Positions 35,053 to 49,110 are shown, counted from the stretch's first letter. The stretch: 64,000 nucleotides of DNA from Silene conica (GCA_029255685.2 CM055311.2:7817031-7881030), one strand, 5' to 3'. The notes: generated from the letters alone by a model not told the origin. Numbers and translations: made by a program.

Positions 35053-38000
35053 ATCACCCCATCTTTCAAAAAGTTTCGTCCTCGAAACTTGAAGACAGAA
35101 ATAGGTATGAAAACAACTATAACTTTCAAAATGTACCACACGGGCTATGGTGACCCAAAACTTTATCTTTCGAAAAGGTCTCAAGAAGCAAAAGATTTCA
35201 AGGCACAAGTCTTGTCAATGGACATTGGGGTTCTCGTTACGTATTCAAGAGTCCGACATTCCAAATCTGAGACAAGTCCCAAAATTAAATCAGTAAAAGT
35301 TCGAAATTTAGATCGATTCGGTGTTGATAAACACATCACATGTTATCAGACGTCTCCAATAACACGTTCCAGTGGCAATCAACGCTGAAATCCATCAAAG
35401 TTGTAAAACGTTCTGCTCTTTAAAATCAAGTTTCCTTCAAAATCGACCTTTATTTACTTTCAACAAAAGAGGGAGCAGTTTCCAAATCCTCAAAACGATT
35501 AAGGTTTCTCCAAAAATTACAACTTTTAGTGTTAACAATAGTGAACACATTCCAAAAACAGTCACCGGGAGCGTAGAAACGATCATCGAGATTACTTTCG
35601 ACACGAAGGATTGAGAGTTTCTAGTTTCACAGCTTACAGAACACACGAGGAAGGATCGAAGGAATGAAACAACCAGGTTAGAGGTCAAGAAAACCGGTAA
35701 CTCTTGCTGAACATGGGGTCACTAATCACTCGATCCATAATCAAAGCACCGTTACAACAATTCCCAATATATCCCAAGAAGGACAATTCAAGTGATCTCT
35801 AGACTCTCCATGGTTTCACGATCCCTCTTACCATTATCTCATCCACAGAACAGGGTATTCCTCAACAAGAAGTCTTCCAAAACTCTGAACCGGAATTCCA
35901 TTATCATAACAACGAACCTCAAAACCCAAGATATGGTATTCATCGTCCTATAACCTTAAATTTTAACGGTTCGATCCTAGCAAACCTATTCCACAAGGCT
36001 CGATATATTAAATTCCCAAATTTTATAACCACAATGAACATTCAAACCAAGATCTTACTAAGTTAGCAACTCTTAAATCCTCTGGTTTCTAACCACTTAC
36101 CAACAATATACATCCCAAAGAAAAGGTTCCAAATAAGTAACAACTTTCACTCCTACGGTTTCCATAAGATTTAGGCACTCACATTCCGAGATTCCTCAAT
36201 TGATATTTATGAACACTTATAAGTTTCAAATTTCTACTCTACGATTACCTCAACATCAACGATTACCTGTAAGTACATCAATAGGCAAATGCCGAGGTTC
36301 CATAAGTAACTCAAGGTTAACACTCAGTCAGCTCTATAAGTCCACTTGTAAATGTCTCAATATTCTCACACCGTCACTAATAACTCTCGCTCCTCAAATC
36401 TGGTCCTTTCTGCATTACAAACTCAAGCTTAAATAGCACTAACTTACCTCATTCGACCAATTAACCACATCATCATCACCCAAGGTACATTCCTCTAAAT
36501 TCATCTAGAACTCCAAGCATTCTATTCCAATCCTCAAATGGTGCTTAGAAATCTACAAGGATCACTTACACACAATCCATCTAACATGGACTCTCAAGAC
36601 GGCACACTGCCCAACATTGCCCGAACATTATTCTCACCAACTCTCTCAACCAAATCCTAACAACGCAGAACCAAGCATTCCTCAAGGCATGTATCTCTAC
36701 CCCAAGAACAGGTCGATCTCGCCACTAATCTAAATGAAAAAGGACAAGGCTCACGGAAGAAGAGATGAGATATGAACCTCAGAGACAAACACGATACAGG
36801 TTTCGAGAGAGTCATAAGAAAACGACTCGAGGAACAACGAGATGACAAGGTAAGAAACTTTAGGCTATGGACTCCAATGAAATTGAAGCCATGATCAGAA
36901 GGAGAAGCAAAGGAGGGGAAAGGTGAGAAGCGAAATGAAATAAACGATTACGGACATCTCCCAAGGTGCAGGTCTCTCACCATTCTCACGGGGTTCTCAC
37001 TTCTTACTTTCCACATCAAGTCATTCAATTATCGGTTCTCACGAACAATTCCTCTAATGATTCATATATCCTTATCTTCCAAACTTTAAACGATATCATC
37101 ATTACAACTACCTATTCCCAAAAGTTTGAGATGTCTCATCTCTGCTAGTCCCTCAAATGACAATTCAATAACACTTTCAGGTCATCACCCCTAAATGCTA
37201 TATCCACTTTACTTACTTCACTGTCCACAAGTTAACAATTTTTAACCATCAAGTTTCTGAGCTTTCATCTCCAAATGAACTTCTCTATTCCATCCACATA
37301 TCGTGGTGCATCCTTAAATTTCTCTTAAGTCCTCCATTAGGCCAACGCTAAAATCCATTAAACAACCTAGGGTCAAGTAGTGATTCACTTCTCCTAAGCT
37401 TAAGTCAAAACTCTTCCAGTATTCAACCGCTATAGCCAATGATTCACATTCCTAAACAACAGACCTTTCTCGACTTAATCACTCACCTAAATCAAGTGAT
37501 ACTAACTCACTTAACTCATCTATTCTTTTTCATTAGCATCTTAAGCCTATTCTTCTAGGTCGGTCTATATCCTCAAGTATCTTATCTAACTCCTTAAACA
37601 GTACTCTTCAATCCACATATTTTCACAATCTAAGTATGGTTCTCAAGATTAAGTTCCACCGAATGCTAAGTAAACCACTCAACCTTCAAGCCGGTATCCT
37701 ATCACTCACTTTCACTCTCCCAATTGGATAGACAACTAGACCCTTAGATCACCAAAACATGTCTCTCGATACCTCTCAGGTTATTACTCAAATAACAATA
37801 TTTCTCATAACACAGCTTACGATTATCCTAAGACTAGTTCCTCCAAATCAATTAAAAGGGAAGATTACCTAGGGGCACTTTAAGAAAGCAAGCAACAAGG
37901 TTAAGCTGAAAAGATATGAAGATCTATTCAAGTGAGATAGACAAATATTCTAAAAGAAGGATGTGCATTCGAAGTTATCAAAGAAGGTGATGCACAAAGA

Positions 38001-38300
38001 AAAAGGAGTATCTTCAAGGTTCAGAAACATTCTCCAACAATAGCACGAATCTTCTATCTTCGGTAGGAACTCCGATCTCCACCGCCAAATGGATAAGCCC
38101 ACGGTTCGTCGATCGAAAGATATAAAAGTGAAGTTAATGACAATCAACAAACACGTTAGAGCCTAATAAGAGCAATCACAAAACAGACTACAATATAAGT
38201 CCTTAAATCTACCCATCTCTCATTCATTATTTGTTTATTTGGTCAAGTTAAGGTTGGGGTTACATGAGTGCGTCGGGAGCAATAATGCTCTGATACCAAC
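35053..38300 (-). other. element E internal region copy 1, non-coding
   Basis: 3248 bp without any recognisable gag, protease, RT or integrase. The primer site GCTCTGATACCA (plus strand, 38287-38298) lies at its right edge and the purine tract at its left. Short frames show no domain. Confidence 0.85.
38287..38298 (-). promoter_or_regulatory. element E primer-binding site, copy 1
   Basis: Minus strand TGGTATCAGAGC next to LTR copy 2. The equivalent site for internal copy 2 is 44444-44455. Confidence 0.9.
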
Positions 38301-41209
38301 TGTAAAACCCCTCGCGAAAGCGGAAATATAAACATACAAAAGTACTAAAAATGCAGCGGAATTAAAACTTTTTAACATAACTAACATGCGAGGTGAATTA
38401 AAAACTGTAACTGAAAGTAAAATACATATACAAACAGCCTGGGATGGTACATCCCTACAGGCACTCAACTGAAATGTAAACTAAGTCTAGCTAACGTAAA
38501 CGTGTAAGTCAATCGATGAATAGGATCATCGCTCGCTAGCTCCATGCAACCCTCTGCCAACCACCTGTCATGTACCTACATACATGTAAACATGTACGCC
38601 ACAATCAGTGGGGAGTGACTAGAGTTCTCCTAGCCACCTTTTGTGACAACACGTAACACATAAAACAATACAGAATACTCCAACATATATCAACATGTGA
38701 AGCATAAACATCTCGTCATCTGATCTCTTACCATCATGCGACTACCATGCACGGCTCTCAACCAACTTCATAAACAATAGGAAGGAGAGCCGGTTTCCCT
38801 ACTGGTTACCCAGTCGGGGGGTCTTTCAATCCAACTATTTATGAAACTGAACTAAGAGTCATCCAATGCCTTGGATGATTTAACCTCACTTAAATAACCA
38901 TCAATAACTCGACATGCATATCTGACACTGCACCATCATCTAGGCAAGCAGATAAACATCCATAACTCATCATGCGTATCTGACACTGTACCATCATCTA
39001 GGCAAGCAGATACACATCCATAACTCATCACGCATATCTGACACTGTACCATCATCTAGGCAAGCAGATACACATCCATAACACTAGCAACGGGTCCAGA
39101 GGTGAACTTAACACATATCCCATTACTACACTATGTCGGGTCCAGAGGTGAACTTAACACATATCCCAACATCTAATCAAGTAAAGGGTCCAGAGGTGAA
39201 CTTAACACATATCCCTAAACTTACAAACATGAGAAGGGTCCAGAGGTGAACTTAACACATATCCCTAATCATCCAAAAGCAGAGGGTCCAGAGGTGAGCT
39301 TAACACATATCCCAATGCTACAAACATGTATTGGGTCCAGAGGTGAACTTAACACATATCCCAATACGCAGTCATTGCACAACGGGTCCAGAGGTGAACT
39401 TAACACATATCCCGTGTACGACAACCGATCACGTGTCAGGTCCAGAGGTGAGCTTAACACATATCCTGACACGCCCAAGCAAAACACGTAACGGGTCCAG
39501 AGGTGAGCTTAACACATATCCCGTCACGCGACATATAAACACGTAGTGGGTCCAGAGGTGAACTTAACACATATCCCACCACGCGACAACCATTGTAACC
39601 ACTGATCAACCAAAGGTAGAAACTAACCTATAGTTCTAACTTCTTAAACCTCTAACCAACATTCAATTGATTCCGGGAACTAGGACGAGGGAGAGCCGGT
39701 TTCCCTTTCGGTTACCCGACCGGGGGGTCTCTATCCTCACTTCATCCCCGAACCCAATTTAACGTTGCCCGTACACCGGGGACCTCAAAAACTCATCAAA
39801 GGTACACAAAACGAGTTTCAAACAAAACCGATCAACCGTTTAAAAGTTACGAACAATTTACAAATTTCCAAAAATAGCCTACAGAGGTCCCCAGCCGGTC
39901 GGCAGGCAGCCGGTCGGCCGGCTGGTGACCTCTCAGCCTTCCTTCTTTCTTTTCCAAAACGAAACAACACAAGGCCTCCCAGCCGGTCGGCAGGCAGCCG
40001 GTCGGCCGGCTGGGAAGACCTTCCCAAGCCTTCACAAAACTCGTAACCTTTCCCAAATGCACTCCCAGCCGGCTGGCAGGCGGCCGGTCTGCCGGCTTGG
40101 CTCCCTTCCTAATCTAAGTTCTTCGCAACAAACACAACTCAAGTGACTACCAGCCGGTCGGCCGGCTGGCAGCCAAAAGCCTTTTTTTCCAAATTTTACG
40201 AAAAACACCCAAATGCTCTCCCAGCCGGTCGACCGGCGGCCGGTCGGTCGACCGGCTCAGAGAGCCTGTAACCCAATTTCGCAAAAACGCAACTTATGAA
40301 AACTCCATTAATCGACCTACAACCTTCAAATTTGCTACCCAAGATGTTTACCCAACAATATTAAACATCAATCACTACTAATCTACCAGCAAATAAATCC
40401 CATAACAATCCTCAAACGGAATCAACATGTATCCGTCGCAAAATGAGAAAAACTGAAAATATGTTTAAGAACACATAACAATCGATTCAAGCATGAATTC
40501 AACATCATAACATCATCCTAACATGTTACTAAGTCCTTTGATCAAGCTTTAACAACAAAAACAGAAACCACATAGGAATCACATCAAAATGCTAATATAC
40601 ACATAAAGGCCGAGTTTCTCATTATCGTCACCTCAAAAGCGATTAAGCTCCAAGATCCTCTTCAACAATGAAACTATCAACACCAAGATCCTCTAAGTCT
40701 TCTCCTACAACAAAGAAAACGGGTTTGTAGATGCTAAAAACGGAAATTACACAAAACAGCCCCTTTTTCAAGTTGAACGAAAATGAAATTGAAAGAGACG
40801 GATGTCTTGCAAATCTCGCAAGGATTCCGAAAAGGTATGACTTGCCTTGATTCGACTTCGGGAAGACCTCGAAATGTTGAGTTGAAGCTTGAAGAAATAA
40901 GAAAAATGGAGGTTGAAGGAGAAGCAGTGGAAAGAGTTGTGAGGGAGAAGAGATGTCGACATAAGGGTTTTGGTGGTGGGGTTTAAGTAGTCCTTTTTCT
41001 TACTTGAGTCGGGTCATTAGTTGTGAACGGGTTTTAAGCCGGGTTTGATTTAAGCCAAGTTATTAACATCTTAAGAAATTAAGGTTTCTTAAGACGGATC
41101 TTAACGGAACATTTAAAATAACTTAACAATTTATATTAAAATATTATTTTATTCCGTAAAATAAATTAAAACTCTTAAAATATAATTTACGAAAATGCGG
41201 GATTTTACA
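38301..41209 (-). repeat. element E LTR copy 2 (shared)
   Basis: 2909 bp, nearly identical to copy 1. It serves both flanking internal regions. Hairpin array at 39092-39577. Confidence 0.92.
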
Positions 41210-44200
41210 ATCACCCCATCTTTCAAAAAGTTTCGTCCTCGAAACTTGAAGACAGAAATAGGTATGAAAACAACTATAACTTTCAAAATGTACCACACGG
41301 GCTATGGTGACCCAAAACTTTATCTTTCGAAAAGGTCTCAAGAAGCAAAAGATTTCAAGGCACAAGTCTTGTCAATGGACATTGGGGTTCTCGTTACGTA
41401 TTCAAGAGTCCGACATTCCAAATCTGAGACAAGTCCCAAAATTAAATCAGTAAAAGTTCGAAATTTAGATCGATTCGGTGTTGATAAACACATCACATGT
41501 TATCAGACGTCTCCAATAACACGTTCCAGTGGCAATCAACGCTGAAATCCATCAAAGTTGTAAAACGTTCTGCTCTTTAAAATCAAGTTTCCTTCAAAAT
41601 CGACCTTTATTTACTTTCAACAAAAGAGGGAGCAGTTTCCAAATCCTCAAAACGATTAAGGTTTCTCCAAAAATTACAACTTTTAGTGTTAACAATAGTG
41701 AACACATTCCAAAAACAGTCACCGGGAGCGTAGAAACGATCATCGAGATTACTTTCGACACGAAGGATTGAGAGTTTCTAGTTTCACAGCTTACAGAACA
41801 CACGAGGAAGGATCGAAGGAATGAAACAACCAGGTTAGAGGTCAAGAAAACCGGTAACTCTTGCTGAACATGGGGTCACTAATCACTCGATCCATAATCA
41901 AAGCACCGTTACAACAATTCCCAATATATCCCAAGAAGGACAATTCAAGTGATCTCTAGACTCTCCATGGTTTCACGATCCCTCTTACCATTATCTCATC
42001 CACAGAACAGGGTATTCCTCAACAAGAAGTCTTCCAAAACTCTGAACCGGAATTCCATTATCATAACAACAAACCTCAAAACCCAAGATATGGTATTCAT
42101 CGTCCTATAACCTTAAATTTTAACGGTTCGATCCTAGCAAACCTATTCCACAAGGCTCGATATATTAAATTCCCAAATTTTATAACCACAATGAACATTC
42201 AAACCAAGATCTTACTAAGTTAGCAACTCTTAAATCCTCTGGTTTCTAACCACTTACCAACAATATACATCCCAAAGAAAAGGTTCCAAATAAGTAACAA
42301 CTTTCACTCCTACGGTTTCCATAAGATTTAGGCACTCACATTCCGAGATTCCTCAATTGATATTTATGAACACTTATAAGTTTCAAATTTCTACGCTACG
42401 ATTACCTCAACATCAACGATTACCTGTAAGTACATCAATAGGCAAATGCCGAGGTTCCATAAGTAACTCAAGGTTAACACTCAGTCAGCTCTATAAGTCC
42501 ACTTGTAAATGTCTCAATATTCTCACACCGTCACTAATAACTCTCGCTCCTCAAATCTGGTCCTTTCTGCATTACAAACTCAAGCTTAAATAGCACTAAC
42601 TTACCTCATTCGACCAATTAACCACATCATCATCACCCAAGGTACATTCCTCTAAATTCATCTAGAACTCCAAGCATTCTATTCCAATCCTCAAATGGTG
42701 CTTAGAAATCTACAAGGATCACTTACACACAATCCATCTAACATGGACTCTCAAGACGGCACACTGCCCAACATTGCCCGAACATTATTCTCACCAACTC
42801 TCTCAACCAAATCCTAACAACGCAGAACCAAGCATTCCTCAAGGCATGTATCTCTACCCCAAGAACAGGTCGATCTCGCCACTAATCTAAATGAAAAAGG
42901 ACAAGGCTCACGGAAGAAGAGATGAGATATGAACCTCAGAGACAAACACGATACAGGTTCCGAGAGAGTCATAAGAAAACGACTCGAGGAACAACGAGAT
43001 GACAAGGTAAGAAACTTTAGGCTATGGACTCCAATGAAATTGAAGCCATGATCAGAAGGAGAAGCAAAGGAGGGGAAAGGTGAGAAGCGAAATGAAATAA
43101 ACGATTACGGACATCTCCCAAGGTGCAGGTCTCTCACCATTCTCACGGGGTTCTCACTTCTTACTTTCCACATCAAGTCATTCAATTATCGGTTCTCACG
43201 AACAATTCCTCTAATGATTCATATATCCTTATCTTCCAAACTTTAAACGATATCATCATTACAACTACCTATTCCCAAAAGTTTGAGATGTCTCATCTCT
43301 GCTAGTCCCTCAAATGACAATTCAATAACACTTTCAGGTCATCACCCCTAAATGCTATATCCACTTTACTTACTTCACTGTCCACAAGTTAACAATTTTT
43401 AACCATCAAGTTTCTGAGCTTTCATCTCCAAATGAACTTCTCTATTCCATCCACATATCGTGGTGCATCCTTAAATTTCTCTTAAGTCCTCCATTAGGCC
43501 AACGCTAAAATCCATTAAACAACCTAGGGTCAAGTAGTGATTCACTTCTCCTAAGCTTAAGTCAAAACTCTTCCAGTATTCAACCGCTATAGCCAATGAT
43601 TCACATTCCTAAACAACAGACCTTTCTCGACTTAATCACTCACCTAAATCAAGTGATACTAACTCACTTAACTCATCTATTCTTTTTCATTAGCATCTTA
43701 AGCCTATTCTTCTAGGTCGGTCTATATCCTCAAGTATCTTATCTAACTCCTTAAACAGTACTCTTCAATCCACATATTTTCACAATCTAAGTATGGTTCT
43801 CAAGATTAAGTTCCACCGAATGCTAAGTAAACCACTCAACCTTCAAGCCGGTATCCTATCACTCACTTTCACTCTCCCAATTGGATAGACAACTAGACCC
43901 TTAGATCACCAAAACATGTCTCTCGATACCTCTCAGGTTATTACTCAAATAACAATATTTCTCATAACACAGCTTACGATTATCCTAAGACTAGTTCCTC
44001 CAAATCAATTAAAAGGGAAGATTACCTAGGGGCACTTTAAGAAAGCAAGCAACAAGGTTAAGCTGAAAAGATATGAAGATCTGTTCAAGTGAGATAGACA
44101 AATATTCTAAAAGAAGGATGTGCATTCGAAGTTATCAAAGAAGGTGATGCACAAAGAAAAAGGAGTATCTTCAAGGTTCAGAAACATTCTCCAACAATAG

Positions 44201-44457
44201 CACGAATCTTCTATCTTCGGTAGGAACTCCGATCTCCACCGCCAAATGGATAAGCCCACGGTTCGTCGATCGAAAGATATAAAAGTGAAGTTAATGACAA
44301 TCAACAAACACGTTAGAGCCTAATAAGAGCAATCACAAAACAGACTACAATATAAGTCCTTAAATCTACCCATCTCTCATTCATTATTTGTTTATTTGGT
44401 CAAGTTAAGGTTGGGGTTACATGAGTGCGTCGGGAGCAATAATGCTCTGATACCAAC
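41210..44457 (-). other. element E internal region copy 2, non-coding
   Basis: 3248 bp, nearly identical to 35053-38300. Primer site at 44444-44455 on the minus strand. No coding domain. Confidence 0.88.
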
Positions 44458-47381
44458 TGTAAAACCCCTCGCGAAAGCGGAAATATAAACATACAAAAGT
44501 ACTAAAAATGCAGCGGAATTAAAACTTTTTAACATAACTAACATGCGAGGTGAATTAAAAACTGTAACTGAAAGTAAAATACATATACAAACAGCCTGGG
44601 ATGGTACATCCCTACAGGCACTCAACTGAAATGTAAACTAACTCTAGCTAACGTAAACGTGTAAGTCAATCGATGAATAGGATCATCGCTCGCTAGCTCC
44701 ATGCAACCCTCTGCCAACCACCTGTCATGTACCTACATACATGTAAACATGTACGCCACAATCAGTGGGGAGTGACTAGAGTTCTCCTAGCCACCTTTTG
44801 TGACAACACGTAACACATAAAACAATACAGAATACTCCAACATATATCAACATGTGAAGCATAAACATCTCGTCATCAGATCTCTTACCATCATGCGACT
44901 ACCATGCACGGCTCTCAACCAACTTCATAAACAATAGGAAGGAGAGCCGGTTTCCCTACTGGTTACCCAGTCGGGGGGTCTTTCAATCCAACTATTTATG
45001 AAACTGAACTAAGAGTCATCCAATGCCTTGGATGATTTAACCTCACTTAAATAACCATCAATAACTCGACATGCATATCTGACACTGTACCATCATCTAG
45101 GCAAGCAGATAAACATCCATAACTCATCATGCGTATCTGACACTGTACCATCATCTAGGCAAGCAGATACACATCCAAAACTCATCACGCATATCTGACA
45201 CTGTACCATCATCTAGGCAAGCAGATACACATCCATAACACTAGCAACGGGTCCAGAGGTGAACTTAACACATATCCCATTACTACACTATGTCGGGTCC
45301 AGAGGTGAACTTAACACATATCCCAACATCTAATCAAGTAAAGGGTCCAGAGGTGAACTTAACACATATCCCTAAACTTACAAACATGAGAAGGGTCCAG
45401 AGGTGAACTTAACACATATCCCTAATCATCCAAAAGCAGAGGGTCCAGAGGTGAGCTTAACACATATCCCAATGCTACAAACATGTATTGGGTCCAGAGG
45501 TGAACTTAACACATATCCCAATACGCAGTCATTGCACAACGGGTCCAGAGGTGAACTTAACACATATCCCGTGTACGACAACCGATCACGTGTCAGGTCC
45601 AGAGGTGAGCTTAACACATATCCTGACACGCCCAAGCAAAACACGTAACGGGTCCAGAGGTGAGCTTAACACATATCCCGTCACGCGACATATAAACACG
45701 TAGTGGGTCCAGAGGTGAACTTAACACATATCCCACCACGCGACAACCATTGTAACCACTGATCAACCAAAGGTAGAAACTAACCTATAGTTCTAACTTC
45801 TTAAACCTCTAACCAACATTCAATTGATTCCGGGAACTAGGACGAGGGAGAGCCGGTTTCCCTTTCGGTTACCCGACCGGGGGGTCTCTATCCTCACTTC
45901 ATCCCCGAACCCAATTTAACGTTGCCCGTACACCGGGGACCTCAAAAACTCATCAAAGGTACACAAAACGAGTTTCAAACAAAACCGATCAACCGTTTAA
46001 AAGTTACGAACGATTTACAAATTTCCAAAAATAGCCTACAGAGGTCCCCAGCCGGTCGGCAGGCAGCCGGTCGGCCGGCTGGTGACCTCTCAGCCTTCCT
46101 TCTTTCTTTTCCAAAACGAAACAACACAAGGCCTCCCAGCCGGTCGGCAGGCAGCCGGTCGGCCGGCTGGGAAGACCTTCCCAAGCCTTCACAAAACTCG
46201 TAACCTTTCCCAAATGCACTCCCAGCCGGCTGGCAGGCGGCCGGTCTGCCGGCTTGGCTCCCTTCCTAATCTAAGTTCTTCGCAACAAACACAACTCAAG
46301 TGACTACCAGCCGGTCGGCAGGCAGCCGGTCGGCCGGCTGGCAGCCAAAAGCCTTTTTTTCCAAATTTTACGAAAAACACCCAAATGCTCTCCCAGCCGG
46401 TCGACCGGCGGCCGGTCGGTCGACCGGCTCAGAGAGCCTGTAACCCAATTTCGCAAAAACGCAACTTATGAAAACTCCATTAATCGACCTACAACCTTCA
46501 AATTTGCTACCCAAGATGTTTACCCAACAATATTAAACATCAATCACTACTAATCTACCAGCAAATAAATCCCATAACAATCCTCAAACGGAATCAACAT
46601 GTATCCGTCGCAAAATGAGAAAAACTGAAAATATGTTTAAGAACACATAACAATCGATTCAAGCATGAATTCAACATCATAACATCATCCTAACATGTTA
46701 CTAAGTCCTTTGATCAAGCTTTAACAACAAAAACAGAAACCACATAGGAATCACATCAAAATGCTAATATACACATAAAGGCCGAGTTTCTCATTATCGT
46801 CACCTCAAAAGCGATTAAGCTCCAAGATCCTCTTCAACAATGAAACTATCAACACCAAGATCCTCTAAGTCTTCTCCTACAACAAAGAAAACGGGTTTGT
46901 AGATGCTAAAAACGGAAATTACACAAAACAGCCCCTTTTTCAAGTTGAACGAAAATGAAATTGAAAGAGACGGATGTCTTGCAAATCTCGCAAGGATTCC
47001 GAAAAGGTATGACTTGCCTTGATTCGACTTCGGGAAGACCTCGAAATGTTGAGTTGAAGCTTGAAGAAATAAGAAAAATGGAGGTTGAAGGAGAAGCAGT
47101 GGAAAGAGTTGTGAGGGAGAAGAGATGTCGACATAAGGGTTTTGGTGGTGGGGTTTAAGTAGTCCTTTTTCTTACTTGAGTCGGGTCATTAGTTGTGAAC
47201 GGGTTTTAAGCCGGGTTTGATTTAAGCCAAGTTATTAACATCTTAAGAAATTAAGGTTCCTTAAGACGGATCTTAACGGAACATTTAAATTAACTTAACA
47301 ATTTATATTAAAATATTATTTTATTCCGTAAAATAAATTAAAACTCTTAAAATATAATTTACGAAAATGCGGGATGTTAGA
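44458..47381 (-). repeat. element E LTR copy 3
   Basis: 2924 bp, nearly identical to copies 1 and 2 with one extra 15-bp palindrome unit near 46319. Hairpin array at 45249-45734. Its right edge adjoins target repeat GACCC. Confidence 0.92.
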
Positions 47382-47677
47382 GACCCGTTTAGTTGGTCGG
47401 TCGACCGCTTCCGCAAGGAATTCTTTGGTTTTCTTCTCGCTTTGACTTCTGGTACTTAAATAAAGACTCCAGTTGACTTTCCTTCGTTCCTTAATTATGC
47501 AAAAGACTTGAGGACATGAATTTGGTGCTAAACCGCCCCTTTTCCGCATAAATCTGCAAAAGTGCAAAAAAATACGAAAGTACACGATTGTTGGGAAATA
47601 AAGGCTAAAACATAGTAAATGAGCGACCAAATGCGTGTAAAAATAGATGAAAAACATCATAAAATAGACACGCATCA
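47382..47677 (-). repeat. element B right LTR, remainder
   Basis: Matches about 25563-25859 of the left LTR, ending ACACGCATCA. Followed by target repeat GTAAA and the resumed transposase of F. Confidence 0.92.
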
Positions 47678-47682
47678 GTAAA

Positions 47683-48126
47683 GATACATGCGTGTCCAGG
47701 TGATTGCCTACTATTTCTAAATGAGTATGCTAATTTACATAAATGTCCTCGTTGTGGTAAATCATGCTACAAGTTAGGAGACCATATTATATTTGATGGG
47801 ACTAAGAAATATCCTTCGGCGGCAAAGCCTCTATGGTATCTTCCAATTACACCACGTTTGAAACGCTTCTTTTCAATCAAGAAAGTTGCCAAACTTTTAA
47901 GGTGGTATAAGGATGGAAGGAAGAAAGATGGAAAGCTAAGACATCCCGCTGATTTTCCTCAGTGGGAGATTATTGATGACAAGTATCCTGAGTTCAAAAA
48001 TGAAGTTAGAAATTTAAGATTTGGCCTTAGCACGGACGGAATGAACCCATATGGTAGTTTGAGTAGTTTGCATAGCACGTTGCCAGTTTCTTTAGTGATT
48101 TATAACCTACCCCATGGTTATGCATG
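47683..48126 (+). pseudogene. TNP2 transposase core, first part (Transposase_21)
   Basis: Resumes after B: IHACPGDCLLFLNEYANL, CPRCGKSCYKLG and LRWYKDGRKKDGKLRHPADF, then FGLSTDGMNPYGSLSS and PVSLVIYNLP. These are the ordered hallmarks of the En/Spm TNP2 family. At about 48112 the frame changes by one base relative to the family, so the PPWLCMKR-like junction is read in a new frame from 48124. In an intact element this enzyme binds and cuts CACTA ends in the nucleus; this copy is disabled by the insertion and by the frame change. Confidence 0.9.
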
Positions 48127-49110
48127 AAGCGTAATTTCATTATGTTGCCACTTCTAATATCAGGGCCTAAACAACCGGGAAACGACATAGATCTGTACCT
48201 TTCGCCACTCATTGACGAACTTAAGAAGTTATGGGATGAAGGTGTGATCGTGTTCGATGCTTATGCTAATGAGCACTTCACATTGCGTGCAATGCTCTTT
48301 TGTACCATCAATGACTTTCCAGCTTATGGTAATTTGTCTGGTTATAAAGTTAAGGGAAAAAAGCCATGCCCTATATGTGAGGATGATATGAAGTCAACGT
48401 ATTTGACACATTCTAGAAAATACGTCTACATGGATAATCGTAGGTTCCTTAAACGCTTTCACCCTTATCGTAAGAAGAAATTACCATTCAATGGAAAGTC
48501 GGAGGAAGAAGTAGCTCGCAAACCATTAAGTGGAAAAGAGGTTTATGATCGAGTCAAAGGTGTTGAAACAATTTTTGGGAAGCTCGTGAAACCAAAAGAG
48601 CCTGAAGGTCTTTGGAAGAAGAAGTCTATATTTTGGAAACTTCCATATTGGCAAGACTTACCGGTACGACATTGTCTTGATGTGATGCACATTGAGAAGA
48701 ATGTATGTGATGCTCTGTTAGGGACACTACTCAACATTACTGGGAAGACAAAAGATGGCTTGAAAGTGCGTAATGACTTGATGGAAATAAAGATTCGAAC
48801 CAACTTATGGCCAATTGAGAAGAATATACCAAGGAAGGGAAATAAGACATCCTTTTATCTTCCACCAGCTTGTTACACGTTATCTAGAGAAGAGAAACGG
48901 TTATTTTGTGAGTGCTTATATGGGATCAAGGTTCCTACTGGGTATTCATCTAATATCAAAAGGCTTGCATCCAAGACAGATTTTAAGTTAGCTGGCATGA
49001 AATCTCATGATTGTCATGTCATGATGCAAGTTTTCTTACCGATCGCAATTCGTGGAATATTGCCAAAGCATGTGAGGGGAGCCATTACTAAACTTTGTTC
49101 GTTTTTTTAA
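48124..49110 (+). pseudogene. TNP2 transposase core, main part
   Basis: 328 codons. MLPLLISGPKQPGNDIDLYL, the zinc-like KPCPICEDDM, then PFNGKSEEE, IFWKLPYWQDLPVRHCLDVM followed by HIEKNVCDALLGTLLNITGK, and HDCHVMMQVFLPIAIRG. These are typical of Transposase_21 and the start of the DUF4218 region in CACTA transposases. The frame closes at 49110 in a T run where related proteins read on as FFN, consistent with a one-base length change in the run. DUF4218 continues directly after. Confidence 0.93.

Larger units (their letters stand above)
32144..47381 (-). mobile_element. element E: tandem non-coding LTR element (LTR-int-LTR-int-LTR)
   Basis: Three LTRs of 2.9 kb (32144-35052, 38301-41209, 44458-47381) alternate with two internal regions of 3248 bp, at an exact period of 6157 bp. 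On the minus strand LTRs start TGTAACATCCCGC and end GGGGTTTTACA, followed by an initiator-Met primer site. The internal 3' end has the GAGGACGAAAC and purine-tract signature of Tekay-like chromoviruses. No protein domain is found in either internal copy, so it is of LARD type. Copies differ at only a handful of sites. It is inserted in B's 5' LTR. Confidence 0.92.
24350..47677 (-). mobile_element. element B: Athila/Tat-like gag-protease LTR element (whole span, holds E)
   Basis: Target repeat GTAAA at 24345-24349 and 47678-47682. Minus orientation: 5' LTR at right (47677-47387 plus 32143-30871, split by E), primer site 30848-30865, gag 30748-29465, protease region 29526-28093, non-coding stretch, 3' LTR at left (25859-24350). 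I see no RT, RNaseH or integrase, so it resembles the non-autonomous TR-GAG type that moves with help from full relatives. LTRs differ by roughly 1% by eye plus one length difference. Without E the element is about 8 kb. Confidence 0.9.

Noticed and set aside
35053-38300. Coding gag or pol in element E internal regions
   Set aside because: Only frames under 120 codons, without capsid, protease, RT or integrase motifs on either strand.
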